From Akkermansia muciniphila (lineage in GTDB: Bacteria; Verrucomicrobiota; Verrucomicrobiia; Verrucomicrobiales; Akkermansiaceae), in assembly GCA_945879075.1 (NCBI GenBank), contig CAMCUY010000016.1:1-34422 (forward strand): a DNA stretch of 34,422 nucleotides. The letters are read 5' to 3'. Below, piece by piece: positions 8,048 to 16,307 of this stretch; position 1 is the stretch's first letter; every line of letters begins with the position of its first letter. A model generated the notes under the pieces. The model made no database searches and was not told where the DNA came from. It saw only the letters and a program-made list of their open reading frames with translations. The position numbers and the translations under genes are program-made.

Positions 8048-9337
8048 CTATTTCTCCAGACGGATGGCGGTGGACCGGCCGTGGGCGTCGAGCCCCTCGA
8101 TGCGGGCGAACTCCTCGACGACGGAGAGTGATTTCCTGACAGAATTCTTGTCGAGCCGGACGATGCTGGTCCGGCGCTGGAACTGGTCCGCGCGGATGCC
8201 GGAGAACGACCTGCCCGAGCCGCCGGTGGGCAGCGTGTGGCTGGGGCCTGCTAGAAAATCGCCGACCGCGACCGGCGAGTCGTTCCCCAGATAGATCGCG
8301 CCGGCGGTGCGGATTTGCGGCAGCCAGCGGGCCTCGTCCGCGGTGATCAGCGAAAGGTGCTCGGGAGCGAAGGCGTTGGAAATGGCCACGCCGTCCGCAA
8401 ACGATTTCAAGTGCAGCAGGAAAGTGCCGCGCTTGAGGACTTCGCGGATGATTTTGGTGCGGGAAAGCGTGGGCAGCTGGCGCTCGATGGCTTTGACGAC
8501 CTTGCCGAGCAGCGCTTTGGAATCGGTGGCGAAGCCAACCACGCTGTCGCCGCCGTGTTCGGCCTGCGCGAGGATGTCGGCGGCGATGAAATCCGGATTT
8601 CCGCTCTTGTCGGCGAGGATGAGGATTTCACTCGGACCGGGCAGCAGGTCGATGGAAACCGCGCCGACGAGCTGGCGTTTTGCCTCGACGACGAAGCAGT
8701 TACCGGGGCCGAAGATCCGCTCCACCGGTTTGATAGACCGCGTGCCCAGTGCAAGCGCGGCGATGGCTTGCGCGCCGCCGACCTTGATCGCCTCGGTCAC
8801 GCCGGCGGCCTTCATTGCATAAAGAAGCGCGGGATTCACCGAGCCGTCCGGGCCGCAGGGAGTGGCTGCTAGAATTTCCGGCACGCCCGCCGCCTGCGCG
8901 AATCCGGCGGTCATCAGCGCGGTGGAAACCAGCGGAGCCTTGCCGCCGGGAACGTAAACGCCCACCCGGTCAAACGGCGTGAAGCGCTCGCCGACCGTCG
9001 CGCCCTCGGCGTTTTTCGCGGACCAATCCTTCCGCAAACTCCGTTTCGCGAAGCTGTGGATGTTCGCCAAACTGCGGGCGACCGCGTTTTTCGTTTCGTC
9101 GGTGACGGCCTTTTCGGCGGCGGCAAATTCCGCGGCGCTGACGAAAAGCGTCTTGGCGGTGAGCGTCGCGCCGTCGAAGCGCTTGGTGAAAGTGAACAGG
9201 GCCTCGTCGCCCTTGAGTGCGACCTCCGCGATGATTTCGGTGACCAGGTCGCGCGTGCCGGGCTCGGGCAGGGCGCGGCGGTTGAGGCGGCGGACAAACG
9301 GCGCGTAGCCGGAATCGAGGTAGCTGAGAATTTTCAT
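8048..9337 (-). CDS. hisD: Histidinol dehydrogenase
   Basis: The enzyme catalyses the last two steps of histidine synthesis, oxidising L-histidinol to L-histidine with NAD+ and zinc. Starting at the ATG at 9337 (MKILSYLDSGY) gives 429 residues, the normal family length. The frame stays open another 39 codons upstream, but that stretch is not HisD-like. Motifs seen are YVPGGKAPLVSTALM, VGGAQAIAALALGT, IFGPGNCFVVEAKRQL, DLLPGPSEILILAD and the zinc-site QAEHGGDS. A DSPVAVGDFLAGPSHTLPTG segment and a terminal LDAHGRS carrying the last His ligand complete the set. No other his gene is in the window. The promoter is probably in the 260-bp spacer upstream. Confidence 0.96.
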   Translation of the reverse strand: MKILSYLDSGYAPFVRRLNRRALPEPGTRDLVTEIIAEVALKGDEALFTFTKRFDGATLTAKTLFVSAAEFAAAEKAVTDETKNAVARSLANIHSFAKRSLRKDWSAKNAEGATVGERFTPFDRVGVYVPGGKAPLVSTALMTAGFAQAAGVPEILAATPCGPDGSVNPALLYAMKAAGVTEAIKVGGAQAIAALALGTRSIKPVERIFGPGNCFVVEAKRQLVGAVSIDLLPGPSEILILADKSGNPDFIAADILAQAEHGGDSVVGFATDSKALLGKVVKAIERQLPTLSRTKIIREVLKRGTFLLHLKSFADGVAISNAFAPEHLSLITADEARWLPQIRTAGAIYLGNDSPVAVGDFLAGPSHTLPTGGSGRSFSGIRADQFQRRTSIVRLDKNSVRKSLSVVEEFARIEGLDAHGRSTAIRLEK

Positions 9338-9597
9338 GCCGGGTGGAAGTGCCGGAACATGAGCGCCGACGAGCGGTTCGCCAAGCCTGATCCTGCGGGT
9401 GACGCATCTAAAATACCAAGACTTTAGCCGCAAAAAGGCGCAAAAATGGCGCAAGAACCCAATCTCGTTACCTGTTTCTCTCTGTCGAGAGAATCATTCA
9501 GGGCCGGGAGCTGGGGTGGAATGGATCCATTTCGATTTCCTAACCTCAGCAATCTCCATTTTTGCGTTTTCTGGATCCTTTTTGCGGCCGAAAATCT
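9338..9597. other. Intergenic region with two GCCGCAAAAAGG-type motifs
   Basis: This 260-bp gap separates the hydrolase stop from the hisD start, both on the minus strand. It is AT-richer than the flanking genes. GCCGCAAAAAGGCG lies at 9427-9440, followed by CAAAAATGGCGCAAG. A reverse-oriented relative (GGATCCTTTTTGCGGC) lies at 9573-9588. The same core recurs at 28312-28326. I see no gene in it; a hisD promoter should be here but no convincing -35/-10 pair stands out. Confidence 0.55.
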
Positions 9598-10560
9598 TCA
9601 AGCCCCGAGGAACTCCGCCGCCCGTGTTTCCGAGGCGTATTCGCCGCGGGCGCCGGGGCTCATGAATCCGACGTGGCCGCCGGTCGCGGGGGATTCGAAA
9701 TGGAAAAAGCCGCTGGCCGCCGCCTCTTCGCGGGGATGACAGCCGTCTCCCAGAAACGGGTCGTTCGCGGCGTTGACGAGCAAGGTGGGCAGGGTGATGT
9801 GCGGGAGAAATTGGCGGCAGCTGTTGCGCGCCCAATAGTCCTCGGCGTCGCGGAAGCCGTGGATGGGCGCGGTGAAGCGGTCGTCGAATTCCTGGAAGCT
9901 GCGGATGCGGTCGAGTCCGGTGAGGTCGAGCTGGCCGGGGAACATGAGGTTTTTCGCGCGGAGCTTCGCCCGCATTTCCCGCAGGAAGCGGTCCATGTAA
10001 ATCCGGTTGGACGGGAGCGCGAGTTGCCGCGACGAGCAGGCGAGATCGCAGGGGACCGAGAAAGCCACCGCGCGATGAAGCCGCGGCGAGAGCTCCGTCG
10101 GGCGCTCGCCGAGGTATTTCAACGTGAGGTTTCCGCCGAGACTGAAGCCGATCAGATCGATGGACTTCGCCGGGTGGTTCGCCAGCGCGTGGGAGATGAC
10201 AGCGTGCAGATCCCCGGTCGCGCCGCTGTGATACATCCGCAGCAGGCGGTTAGGCTCGCCGCCGCAGCCGCGGAAATTCCACACCAACACGTCCCAGCCA
10301 CGCCGGATCAGGGCGGCGGCCATGCCTTGGATGTAGCCGGTTTTCAGGCTGGCTTCCAAGCCGTGGGAAAGAATCGCGAGGCGCGGGCGACCTTGCTCCG
10401 CCCATTCCAGGTCGAGGAAATCGCCGTCAGGAAGCTCCAGCCGATCGGGCCGTTTGGTGGCGCGCGCCACCCGCCGGAACAGGGCGGGGTAGATGGTTTG
10501 CACGTGCCCGCCGGGCAGCCACGATGGCGCGCGGTAGCTGGAATCCTGAATCAATGGCAT
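9598..10560 (-). CDS. YheT-family alpha/beta hydrolase
   Basis: I start at the ATG at 10560 (MPLIQDSSYRAPSWLPGGH), giving 320 residues, typical of the YheT/UPF0017 family. The early WLPGGHVQTIYPALF segment is a family hallmark. The catalytic triad is visible: nucleophile Ser in GFSLGGN, Asp in NAANDPFLGD and His in GGHVGF close to the C-terminus. HGLEAS forms the oxyanion-hole region. Members are esterase-like enzymes with unclear natural substrates. There is no signal peptide, so it is probably cytoplasmic. It is divergent from the fatty-acid-hydroxylase-like gene, with a 139-bp shared upstream region. Confidence 0.9.
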   Translation of the reverse strand: MPLIQDSSYRAPSWLPGGHVQTIYPALFRRVARATKRPDRLELPDGDFLDLEWAEQGRPRLAILSHGLEASLKTGYIQGMAAALIRRGWDVLVWNFRGCGGEPNRLLRMYHSGATGDLHAVISHALANHPAKSIDLIGFSLGGNLTLKYLGERPTELSPRLHRAVAFSVPCDLACSSRQLALPSNRIYMDRFLREMRAKLRAKNLMFPGQLDLTGLDRIRSFQEFDDRFTAPIHGFRDAEDYWARNSCRQFLPHITLPTLLVNAANDPFLGDGCHPREEAAASGFFHFESPATGGHVGFMSPGARGEYASETRAAEFLGA

Positions 10561-10699
10561 GAATGTCTGCCGGTGATTTAGCCGCGAATCCTTGACGCCG
10601 CAAGGTATCTCCCGACGCGCCCGACAATGGCGCTTGTCATCCTTCCCGGCGGGGTATACCCGCACGGCGGCTTAAGGAATCATTTCGCCAATTTTACTC

Positions 10700-11275
10700 A
10701 TGACATTTTTCATCCTCTGGGCCCTCGCAGGCCTCGCCGTCGGCATCGTCTTCGCCTCGTTTTTCGAATGGACGCTTCACAAATACGTGATGCACCGCCC
10801 GGTTGGGAAATTCCGCTACGCGTTCCAAGCCCACGCCATCGTCCATCACGGGACTTTCAAGGCGGACAAGACCTATCACCTGCTCGATGAGAAGGACAAG
10901 GAAACCATCCCGATGGCGTGGTGGAACGGTCCGGTGATCATCCTGATCGGCGCGATCCCGTTCGCGGTGCTTTCCTGGCTGACCGGGCAGTGGGCCTTCG
11001 TGGTCGGCGGTGCGCTGGCTTTCGCGTCTTACTACTGCTTTTACGAGTACATCCACTGGTGCATGCATTTGCCAAAAGCCCGCCGCGTCGAGAAGCCCTG
11101 GTGGTTCCGCCGGCTCAACGGCCACCACTTGCTGCATCACCGCTACATGCACAAGAATTTCAACGTCGTTTTGCCGATCGCCGACTTGTGCCTCGGGACC
11201 TTCATGGCCCGCTCGAAAACCCACTTCGCGCAGGCGACGGGGCCTTCGGTGCCTAACATCCAGCCGCTGGGCTGA
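10700..11275 (+). CDS. Fatty acid hydroxylase / sterol desaturase superfamily membrane protein
   Basis: This 191-residue membrane protein has the histidine clusters of the di-iron fatty acid hydroxylase superfamily: HKYVMH near residue 27, HAIVHH near 45, EYIHWCMH near 116 and NGHHLLHHRYMHKNFNV near 140-156. Hydrophobic segments are at the N-terminus (FILWALAGLAVGIVFAS) and in the middle (VIILIGAIPFAVLSWL, AFVVGGALAFASYYCF). The likely chemistry is O2-dependent hydroxylation or desaturation of a lipid or carotenoid; the substrate cannot be read from sequence. The start ATG follows the leader TTTTACTC. After the stop is a small TTTCC-GGGC-GGAAA hairpin with no T-run. Confidence 0.88.
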   Translation: MTFFILWALAGLAVGIVFASFFEWTLHKYVMHRPVGKFRYAFQAHAIVHHGTFKADKTYHLLDEKDKETIPMAWWNGPVIILIGAIPFAVLSWLTGQWAFVVGGALAFASYYCFYEYIHWCMHLPKARRVEKPWWFRRLNGHHLLHHRYMHKNFNVVLPIADLCLGTFMARSKTHFAQATGPSVPNIQPLG

Positions 11276-11467
11276 ATTTCCGGGCGGAAAGAGAATGCTG
11301 GAGTTTCCCAGTCGAAATGACTTGGACTCCCGACCGCCCGATGAAATACCTCCTGCCACACCGTCACGCCGATCGACCCGATGACGATGAAGCAATCCTG
11401 CAAGTACCTGCCTGAGAACTTGCGTCCGGATGGCAACTGCTGCTGCCAATCCACGAGCTCGAAGTAA

Positions 11468-12220
11468 TCAGGAAATCCGCCGGACCTCGACGCGGTCCCA
11501 CAACACCCGATCCCGCCAGTCGCGGAAATTTTCCTGATAGGCGTCGAGCTGCGGTCGCGTGGCCACCGCTTCGCCGACGACGAGGACCTCGTTCATGCCT
11601 GCGGGGGTGGTGAGGCTGCGCACCCTGGGGAACGCGTCGCGCAGGATTTTGCGCGTGAGCGACTGCATTTTCCGGTGGCCGGCTCCGGTCACCAGGTTCA
11701 CCGCCAGCACGCCGCCGGGAGCGGTGGCACGGCGGAGATGGACGAGCAGCTCGGGATTCCAGGCCTGCGGGCGGAACACGTCGGTCTTGCCGGCCAGATA
11801 GATGTCGTCGAACACCACGTCGAACTGCCGCTGGTTTTGCGCGAGCCACGGATAGGCGTCGGTGGTGATCACCTCGATGTCGAGCGCGTCGAGCTCCATG
11901 TGCTCGCGGGCGAGGCCGACGATTTCCGAGTCGATGTCGATGGCGGTGAGTTTGCAATCCGGCAACAAGTGGCGTAGCACCCGGAAAGCGGTGCCGCCGG
12001 CCAGGCCGAGCATCAGGATCGAGCGCGGCGGGCCGTCCTTGCGCAGCAGCGCGGCGGCGGCGATGAGGTCCCACGCGAGCCCGGTGAGGAAGCGGGTTTT
12101 GTGAAACGACGCATGCAGCGCCCCGGCGACGCGGAACTCGGTGGCCAGCTCCGATTTCCAGATTTCCAGCGATTGAAAGCGAGTGTGGACGATTCCCGTG
12201 CGGCGCATCGACGGGAGCAT
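11468..12220 (-). CDS. Spermidine synthase-like SAM-fold protein
   Basis: This 250-residue Rossmann-fold protein resembles spermidine synthase-like methyltransferases. The SAM-type motif I is MLGLAGGTAFRVLRHLLP, followed by the acidic residue in LTAIDIDSEIVGLA. FDVVFDDIYLAG matches the Asp-containing motif of spermidine synthases. PGGVLAVNLV follows as the motif III strand. The frame is open to 12298, but starting there would run through a perfect palindrome at 12290-12309. I prefer the ATG at 12220 (MLPSMRRTGIVH), with 12208 as an alternative. Real polyamine synthase activity is uncertain because many such proteins have other substrates. The 192 bp between the previous gene's stop and this stop hold nothing I can name. 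Confidence 0.75.
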   Translation of the reverse strand: MLPSMRRTGIVHTRFQSLEIWKSELATEFRVAGALHASFHKTRFLTGLAWDLIAAAALLRKDGPPRSILMLGLAGGTAFRVLRHLLPDCKLTAIDIDSEIVGLAREHMELDALDIEVITTDAYPWLAQNQRQFDVVFDDIYLAGKTDVFRPQAWNPELLVHLRRATAPGGVLAVNLVTGAGHRKMQSLTRKILRDAFPRVRSLTTPAGMNEVLVVGEAVATRPQLDAYQENFRDWRDRVLWDRVEVRRIS

Positions 12221-12289
12221 GCAGCGCGGGTTTGACGGAGTCGAGGACTTCGGCGGGAGGTCACTGAAAGTGGCTGCCAAAATAAGGGG

Positions 12290-12309
12290 AGTGGACATTT
12301 TTGTCCACT
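12290..12309. repeat. Palindrome AGTGGACA-TTTT-TGTCCACT
   Basis: Two perfect 8-bp arms with a TTTT centre lie between the divergent methyltransferase and trhA genes. The element shares its core (GYGGACAAAAATRTCC on one strand) with the palindrome at 12369-12390. It is either an operator or a short REP-like repeat. Confidence 0.8.
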
Positions 12310-12368
12310 TGGCCGATGCGCGGCGAAAGCTGCGGCGCGAAGCTCATCCATTTCTCTTCCCATCGTCT

Positions 12369-12390
12369 GGGCGGACAAAAATATCCGCCC
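12369..12390. repeat. Palindrome GGGCGGACAAAAATATCCGCCC
   Basis: Seven-bp arms GGGCGGA and TCCGCCC surround CAAAAATA. This is the second copy of the GGACAAAAAT palindrome, about 80 bp from the first and about 90 bp upstream of the trhA start. Confidence 0.75.
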
Positions 12391-12477
12391 CCCATAAGGC
12401 TGCCTCATGCCTACCCACCCGTTTCAGTGACACCCACTTCGGCGGGCTGGACAAGCGGGCGATCCGGAGCGAAACCC

Positions 12478-13146
12478 ATGCTCCGCAGGATGTTTCTGGA
12501 AATTCCCCATCGCTCGCCGTTGTGCGATTCCCACCGTGAAGAAGTCGCGAGTCTCGTGACCCACGCGGCGGGCGTGGTGTTCAGCATCGCGGCGCTGGCG
12601 ACGATGCTTTTTGTGGCGTGGGGCGAGCCGCTCAAAGTCGTTTCCGGCGCGGTCTTCGGGATCTCGCTGGTCCTGCTTTACCTGTCATCCACGCTCTATC
12701 ACTTCTTCACCTCGCCGCGGTGGAAGGCGCGTTTCCAAGCGCTCGACCACGCCTGCATTTACCTGCTCATCGCCGGTTCCTACACGCCGGTCACCCTCGT
12801 CACCCTGCGCGGCGCGACAGGCTGGTGGCTGTTCGGAATCGTCTGGGCGATGGCGGTCACCGGCGTCCTGATCAAGACAGTGGGGAAGGGGAAAAAGGAC
12901 CATTGGATTTCCACCGCGCTCTATCTGGCGATGGGCTGGCTCATCGTTTTCGCGATCGGCCCGCTCTACCGCGGCTTGCCGACGGCCGGCTTGGTGTGGC
13001 TGGTCGCCGGCGGCTTGAGTTATACTTTTGGAATCGTTTTCTACGCGTGGCACCGGCTGCCGTTCAACCACGCGATCTGGCACCTCTTCGTGCTCGGCGG
13101 CAGCGTCTGCCACGTGGTGGCGGTCTGTGGATTTGTCCTCGGTTGA
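12478..13146 (+). CDS. trhA: TrhA / hemolysin III family membrane protein
   Basis: I start at the ATG at 12478, giving 222 residues. Family features are EEVASLVTHAAG just before the first helix, SSTLYHFF after the second, DHACIYLLIAGSYTP in the third, and NHAIWHLFVLGGSVCHVV at the end. These conserved His, Asp and Ser residues form the metal site of the PAQR/HlyIII superfamily. Seven hydrophobic helices can be counted. Members include Bacillus hemolysin III and E. coli TrhA, linked to membrane homeostasis; actual hemolysis should not be assumed. It is divergent from the methyltransferase, and the region between them contains two related palindromes. Confidence 0.93.
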   Translation: MLRRMFLEIPHRSPLCDSHREEVASLVTHAAGVVFSIAALATMLFVAWGEPLKVVSGAVFGISLVLLYLSSTLYHFFTSPRWKARFQALDHACIYLLIAGSYTPVTLVTLRGATGWWLFGIVWAMAVTGVLIKTVGKGKKDHWISTALYLAMGWLIVFAIGPLYRGLPTAGLVWLVAGGLSYTFGIVFYAWHRLPFNHAIWHLFVLGGSVCHVVAVCGFVLG

Positions 13147-13161
13147 TTTCAATGAGGGCTT

Positions 13162-13203
13162 TTTGAAATAACACCGCTTTTTTCATTTGACCCATTTGAA
13201 ATA
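13162..13203. promoter_or_regulatory. Direct repeat TTTGAAATA, possible operator of the toxin-antitoxin pair
   Basis: TTTGAAATAACACCGC starts at 13162 and TTTGAAATAGCGCTGC at 13195. They share the first nine bases and most of the rest. The 33-bp centre-to-centre distance is about three helical turns, so both sites face the same side of DNA. They lie 19 bp or more upstream of the toxin start. A TTGACC at 13187-13192 could be a -35 box. Binding by the ribbon-helix-helix antitoxin is inferred. Confidence 0.5.
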
Positions 13204-13221
13204 GCGCTGCATTTTTCAGCC

Positions 13222-13473
13222 GTGAAGTTCGTTCCGGGAGATGAAGCCAAGGGCAGCATGAAAGCCCGCGGTCTCACCTTTGAGATGATCCTCACCGCCA
13301 TCGCCGACGGCAAGATCCTCGCTTTTGAGCCTCATCCGCAGCGTCCCGGCCAGATGCTCCTGATTGTTGAGATCGCAGGTTACGCCGTCGCCGCTCCATG
13401 CGAACAGCGGGACGATGCCTGGCGCATCATCACCGCCTACCCGTCCCGCAAACACAAACGCCACCTGCCATGA
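13222..13473 (+). CDS. BrnT/DUF4258-like toxin
   Basis: This 83-residue protein starts at a GTG. The segment KARGLTFEMILTAI resembles the KHGISFEEA region of BrnT toxins. The C-terminus WRIITAYPSRKHKRHLP matches the Arg/Ile-rich strand and basic tail of BrnT and DUF4258 RNase-fold toxins. Such proteins cleave RNA and arrest translation. The stop overlaps the start of a ribbon-helix-helix partner by four bases (ATGA), in the toxin-first order used by brnTA. No clear Shine-Dalgarno site is visible. I am confident it is a toxin-antitoxin component and less sure of the exact family. Confidence 0.7.
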   Translation: MKFVPGDEAKGSMKARGLTFEMILTAIADGKILAFEPHPQRPGQMLLIVEIAGYAVAAPCEQRDDAWRIITAYPSRKHKRHLP

Positions 13474-13793
13474 AAACGAAGCCCCGCATCAAATCCGTAG
13501 AGGAAGTCCCGCTCACCCCCTACGAGCAAGCCACCGAGGACGCCATCGACGAAAACGCCCCGCTCCAACCCCTCAGCTCCGAGCGGAAGGAGGAATTCCA
13601 AGCCGCCGCCCGTGCCGCTCTGGTCGTCATGCGTGGTGGCAAGCGTCCCGGCTCTGGTCGCAAGTCCCGTGCCTACGTCAAGACGACGGTTCTTCTCGCC
13701 CCGGACGTCCGCGGCAAGCTTGAAATCCTCGCCAAGCAGGCAGGCAGCCTCAGCGCCGCAGTGGAAAAGGCGATCATGGCCCAGCCCGTCTGA
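13470..13793 (+). CDS. BrnA-like ribbon-helix-helix antitoxin
   Basis: This 107-residue protein starts at the ATG that overlaps the toxin stop. The N-terminal half is acidic and probably disordered (VEEVPLTPYEQATEDAIDEN), as expected for a toxin-neutralising segment. The C-terminal half has a basic linker (GGKRPGSGRKSR) then YVKTTVLLAPDVRGKLEILA, a ribbon-helix-helix strand and first helix, and AGSLSAAVEKAI as the second helix. It should bind the toxin and repress its own operon through the direct repeats upstream. Having the DNA-binding part at the C-terminus differs from VapB proteins, whose DNA-binding part is N-terminal. Confidence 0.72.
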   Translation: MKTKPRIKSVEEVPLTPYEQATEDAIDENAPLQPLSSERKEEFQAAARAALVVMRGGKRPGSGRKSRAYVKTTVLLAPDVRGKLEILAKQAGSLSAAVEKAIMAQPV

Positions 13794-13888
13794 GCGCTCA
13801 CGCGACGAGCCTTGAAGAGGATGAATTCGGGAATGATTGTGAGGCCGGTCTCCTTGGAATTGGAGAGTGTGGCTTCCAGCCAGCGGCC

Positions 13889-15274
13889 TCAAGCCAGGGC
13901 GGTTAGCAGTTTCTCGTGGATGCCGCCGAAGCCGCCGTTGCTGAGCACGGCGATGATGTCGCCGGGCTCGGCGGATTCGGTGACCTTGGCGATGATGGTT
14001 TCGAGGTCGGGCAGATAGAAACCCCGGCCGCCGAGGCGGGCGATGTCGGCGGAGAGTTGGTCGGGATCAAGGCGGTCGTTTTCCGGGATTTTGTGGAGGT
14101 CCGGGATGGCGGCGACGACGGCGAAATCGGCGGCGGCGAGGGCTTCCGCCAGCTCGGTTTGGAAGACGGCGCGGCGGGTGGTGTTGGAGCGTGGTTCGAA
14201 CAGAATCCACAGCCGCGAATCCGGGTGGCGCTGGCGCAGACTCTGGACGGCGAGACGAATGGCGGTGGGATGGTGAGCGAAGTCGTCGATGACCTTGATG
14301 CCGTTGACCTCGCCGCGAAGTTCCTGGCGGCGGGCGACGCCGTCGAAGGATTCGAGTCCGGCGCGGATTTCGTCCGGCGTGAGTCCGGCGAAGGTGGCGG
14401 CGGCGATGGCCATGGCGGCGTTGCGGACGTTGAACTCGCCGGTCATGCGGGTGGAGTAGGGGACGCCGCCGAGGGTGAAGGAGCTGCGGTCCGGTTGGTA
14501 GCTGACACTTTCGATCCGCAGCGCGCAGTTTTCGCCGAAGCCGACGGTGGTGACGGGGCAGGGCGCGCCTTGTGCGACGTCGAGGCAGTTCTGCTCGTCG
14601 CCATTGATGTAGGCCACGCCGCGGCGCGGGACGATGTTGAGCAGGCGGCGGAAGGTGAGTTTGATTTCGTCGAGGTTGTTATAGATGTCGGCGTGGTCGA
14701 ACTCGACGTTGTTGACGACGACGCACTCGGGCAGGTAGTGGAGGAATTTCGAGCGCTTGTCGAAGAAGGCGGTGTCGTATTCGTCGCCCTCGAGCACGTT
14801 GAATTCGGAGTCGGTGAAATGTGCACCGTGGCCGAGGTTTTTCGGCAGCCCGCCGATCATGTAGCCGGGATCGCGGCCGGCGTTGACGAATATCCACGCG
14901 AGCATCGACGAGGTGGTGGTCTTGCCGTGGGTGCCGGAGACGACGAAGTTGCGTTTTCCGCGGAGGAAGAATTCCTTCATCACCTCCGGCAGGGAATGAT
15001 AGAGCAGCTTGCGGTCGAGAGCGGCCTCGGCCTCGGGATTGCCGCGGGAAATGGCGTTGCCGATGATGACGACGTCGGTGTCGGCGGGGATGTTTTCCTC
15101 GGCGTAGCCTTCGGTGAGGGTGATGCCCTGGCCGCGGAGGAAGTCGGACATCGGCGGATAGACGTTGGCATCGGAGCCGGTGACGGTGAAGCCGCGTTGT
15201 TTCATGGCGGCGGCGACTGCACCCATGGCGGTGCCACAGATGCCGGTGAAGTGAAATTTATTCTTGGCGGACAT
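13889..15274 (-). CDS. mpl: UDP-N-acetylmuramate:L-Ala-gamma-D-Glu-meso-DAP ligase
   Basis: This 461-residue Mur ligase reattaches the recycled tripeptide to UDP-MurNAc. The N-terminus HFTGICGTAMGA and SDANVYPPMSDFL are Mpl-type. The ATP loop is VSGTHGKTTTSS. GDEYDTAFFDKRSKFLHY distinguishes Mpl from MurC, which lacks that segment. Further Mur motifs are NNVEFDHADIY, NVRNAAMAIAAA, DDFAHHPTAIR and LFEPRSNTTRR. It indicates peptidoglycan recycling and a Gram-negative-type wall with meso-diaminopimelate. It starts 97 bp after the HAD hydrolase stop on the same strand, so the two could be co-transcribed. Confidence 0.95.
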   Translation of the reverse strand: MSAKNKFHFTGICGTAMGAVAAAMKQRGFTVTGSDANVYPPMSDFLRGQGITLTEGYAEENIPADTDVVIIGNAISRGNPEAEAALDRKLLYHSLPEVMKEFFLRGKRNFVVSGTHGKTTTSSMLAWIFVNAGRDPGYMIGGLPKNLGHGAHFTDSEFNVLEGDEYDTAFFDKRSKFLHYLPECVVVNNVEFDHADIYNNLDEIKLTFRRLLNIVPRRGVAYINGDEQNCLDVAQGAPCPVTTVGFGENCALRIESVSYQPDRSSFTLGGVPYSTRMTGEFNVRNAAMAIAAATFAGLTPDEIRAGLESFDGVARRQELRGEVNGIKVIDDFAHHPTAIRLAVQSLRQRHPDSRLWILFEPRSNTTRRAVFQTELAEALAAADFAVVAAIPDLHKIPENDRLDPDQLSADIARLGGRGFYLPDLETIIAKVTESAEPGDIIAVLSNGGFGGIHEKLLTALA

Positions 15275-15371
15275 CGAAGGGCGCGAGGCTATGCGGCGGA
15301 ATCGAGGCTGCCAATCAGGAATAGCGGGGGCGGGAAGAGATGGGTCTTATAGGGCCTACAGGACCTGTTTC

Positions 15372-16253
15372 TCAGAACGTCGGAGCCGCCACCGTCGCGT
15401 TTTCGCGCTCCTCGCTGCGGCGTCGGAGGATGCGGTCGGCGGTTTCGGTGACCATTTCCTGGAGCAGCAGCCAGAGGTGCGAGCCTTGGCGGTAGTCGGC
15501 GGGGGCGATGTGTTTGACGCGGCCGGCGTGGGTGGAGAGTTGGAAACATTTCCGGAAGGAGCGGCCGCTGGCGTCCTCAGGATTGTAAACGGCGATGGCT
15601 TGGCCGCCGTTCCGTGCCATGACGGTGAAGCAGGGGACGTCGGTCGGGCCGTCGCCGACATAGACCATGTTTTCGAAGGGAATCGGCCGTTGGTCGGCGG
15701 GCATGTGGTCGTTCACGTCCTGGTCGTAGCCGAGCATACCCTTGTTGATGCGGAAGAGATACTGGGTCTTGGTGGTGTGGGAAATGACGCGCTTGGGGAA
15801 GCTGATGCCACCCTTGGAATCCTCGCCGAACTCGCAGCCGAACATCGCTTTGACGAAGGGTTGCAGGCGCGAGCCGTCGAGCAGGGCCTTGAGTCCGGAG
15901 GAGATGATGTAGTGCTCGACCTTGATGCCGGCGGCTTCGTGGTCGGGGCGGAGGGCGGCTTGCGGCAGGCCATCGAAAAGCTCGGGCAGGCCGGGGAAAA
16001 ACCGCAGGCCGGCACCGAGCTCGATGAGGCGGGCGTTGCTGACGTTGTCCATGCCGAGGTAGTCGAGCAGGCACTTCAGATAGGCGAGCTCGCCGTCCCA
16101 TTTCTCGTCTTGAACAAGGGCGTTGCACTTTTTCCAGAACTGCGCGGGATCAATCCCGAACTCGGGGAATAAAACGTCGTCCTGCATGTAGCGCGGACTG
16201 AGCGTCTGGTCGTAGTCATAAACCAGAGCGATGGTGTTTTGGGGAGCGGCCAT
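15372..16253 (-). CDS. HAD-superfamily hydrolase
   Basis: Starting at the ATG at 16253 ([17 protein letters not shown]) gives 293 residues. HAD motif I is DYDQT with both aspartates. Motif II is ISSG (in [13 protein letters not shown]). A candidate motif III lysine lies in the following region ([14 protein letters not shown]). Motif IV is [12 protein letters not shown]. About 80 residues between motifs I and II form a helical cap. It should be a Mg2+-dependent phosphatase or phosphotransferase in the cytoplasm; the substrate is not evident. It lies 54 bp downstream of the ABC exporter and upstream of mpl on the same strand. Confidence 0.88.
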   Translation of the reverse strand: MAAPQNTIALVYDYDQTLSPRYMQDDVLFPEFGIDPAQFWKKCNALVQDEKWDGELAYLKCLLDYLGMDNVSNARLIELGAGLRFFPGLPELFDGLPQAALRPDHEAAGIKVEHYIISSGLKALLDGSRLQPFVKAMFGCEFGEDSKGGISFPKRVISHTTKTQYLFRINKGMLGYDQDVNDHMPADQRPIPFENMVYVGDGPTDVPCFTVMARNGGQAIAVYNPEDASGRSFRKCFQLSTHAGRVKHIAPADYRQGSHLWLLLQEMVTETADRILRRRSEERENATVAAPTF

Positions 16254-16307
16254 TGGAGATGACGGAGGCTTGCAACGGCGAACCGCCGCGACAAGGCGCA
16301 AATCCGC

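Noticed and set aside
9338-9454. N-terminal extension of hisD
   Set aside because: The frame is open but the extra 39 residues do not resemble HisD, and the ATG at 9337 gives the normal length.
9562-10581. Plus-strand open frame opposite the YheT-type hydrolase
   Set aside because: The minus strand has the full catalytic triad and family length; the plus frame is compositionally skewed and motif-free.
13916-15352. Long plus-strand open frame opposite mpl (478 codons)
   Set aside because: It is a Gly/Val/Ala/Asp-rich antisense shadow of a certain Mur ligase gene. Its composition follows from codon bias on the other strand and shows no domain.
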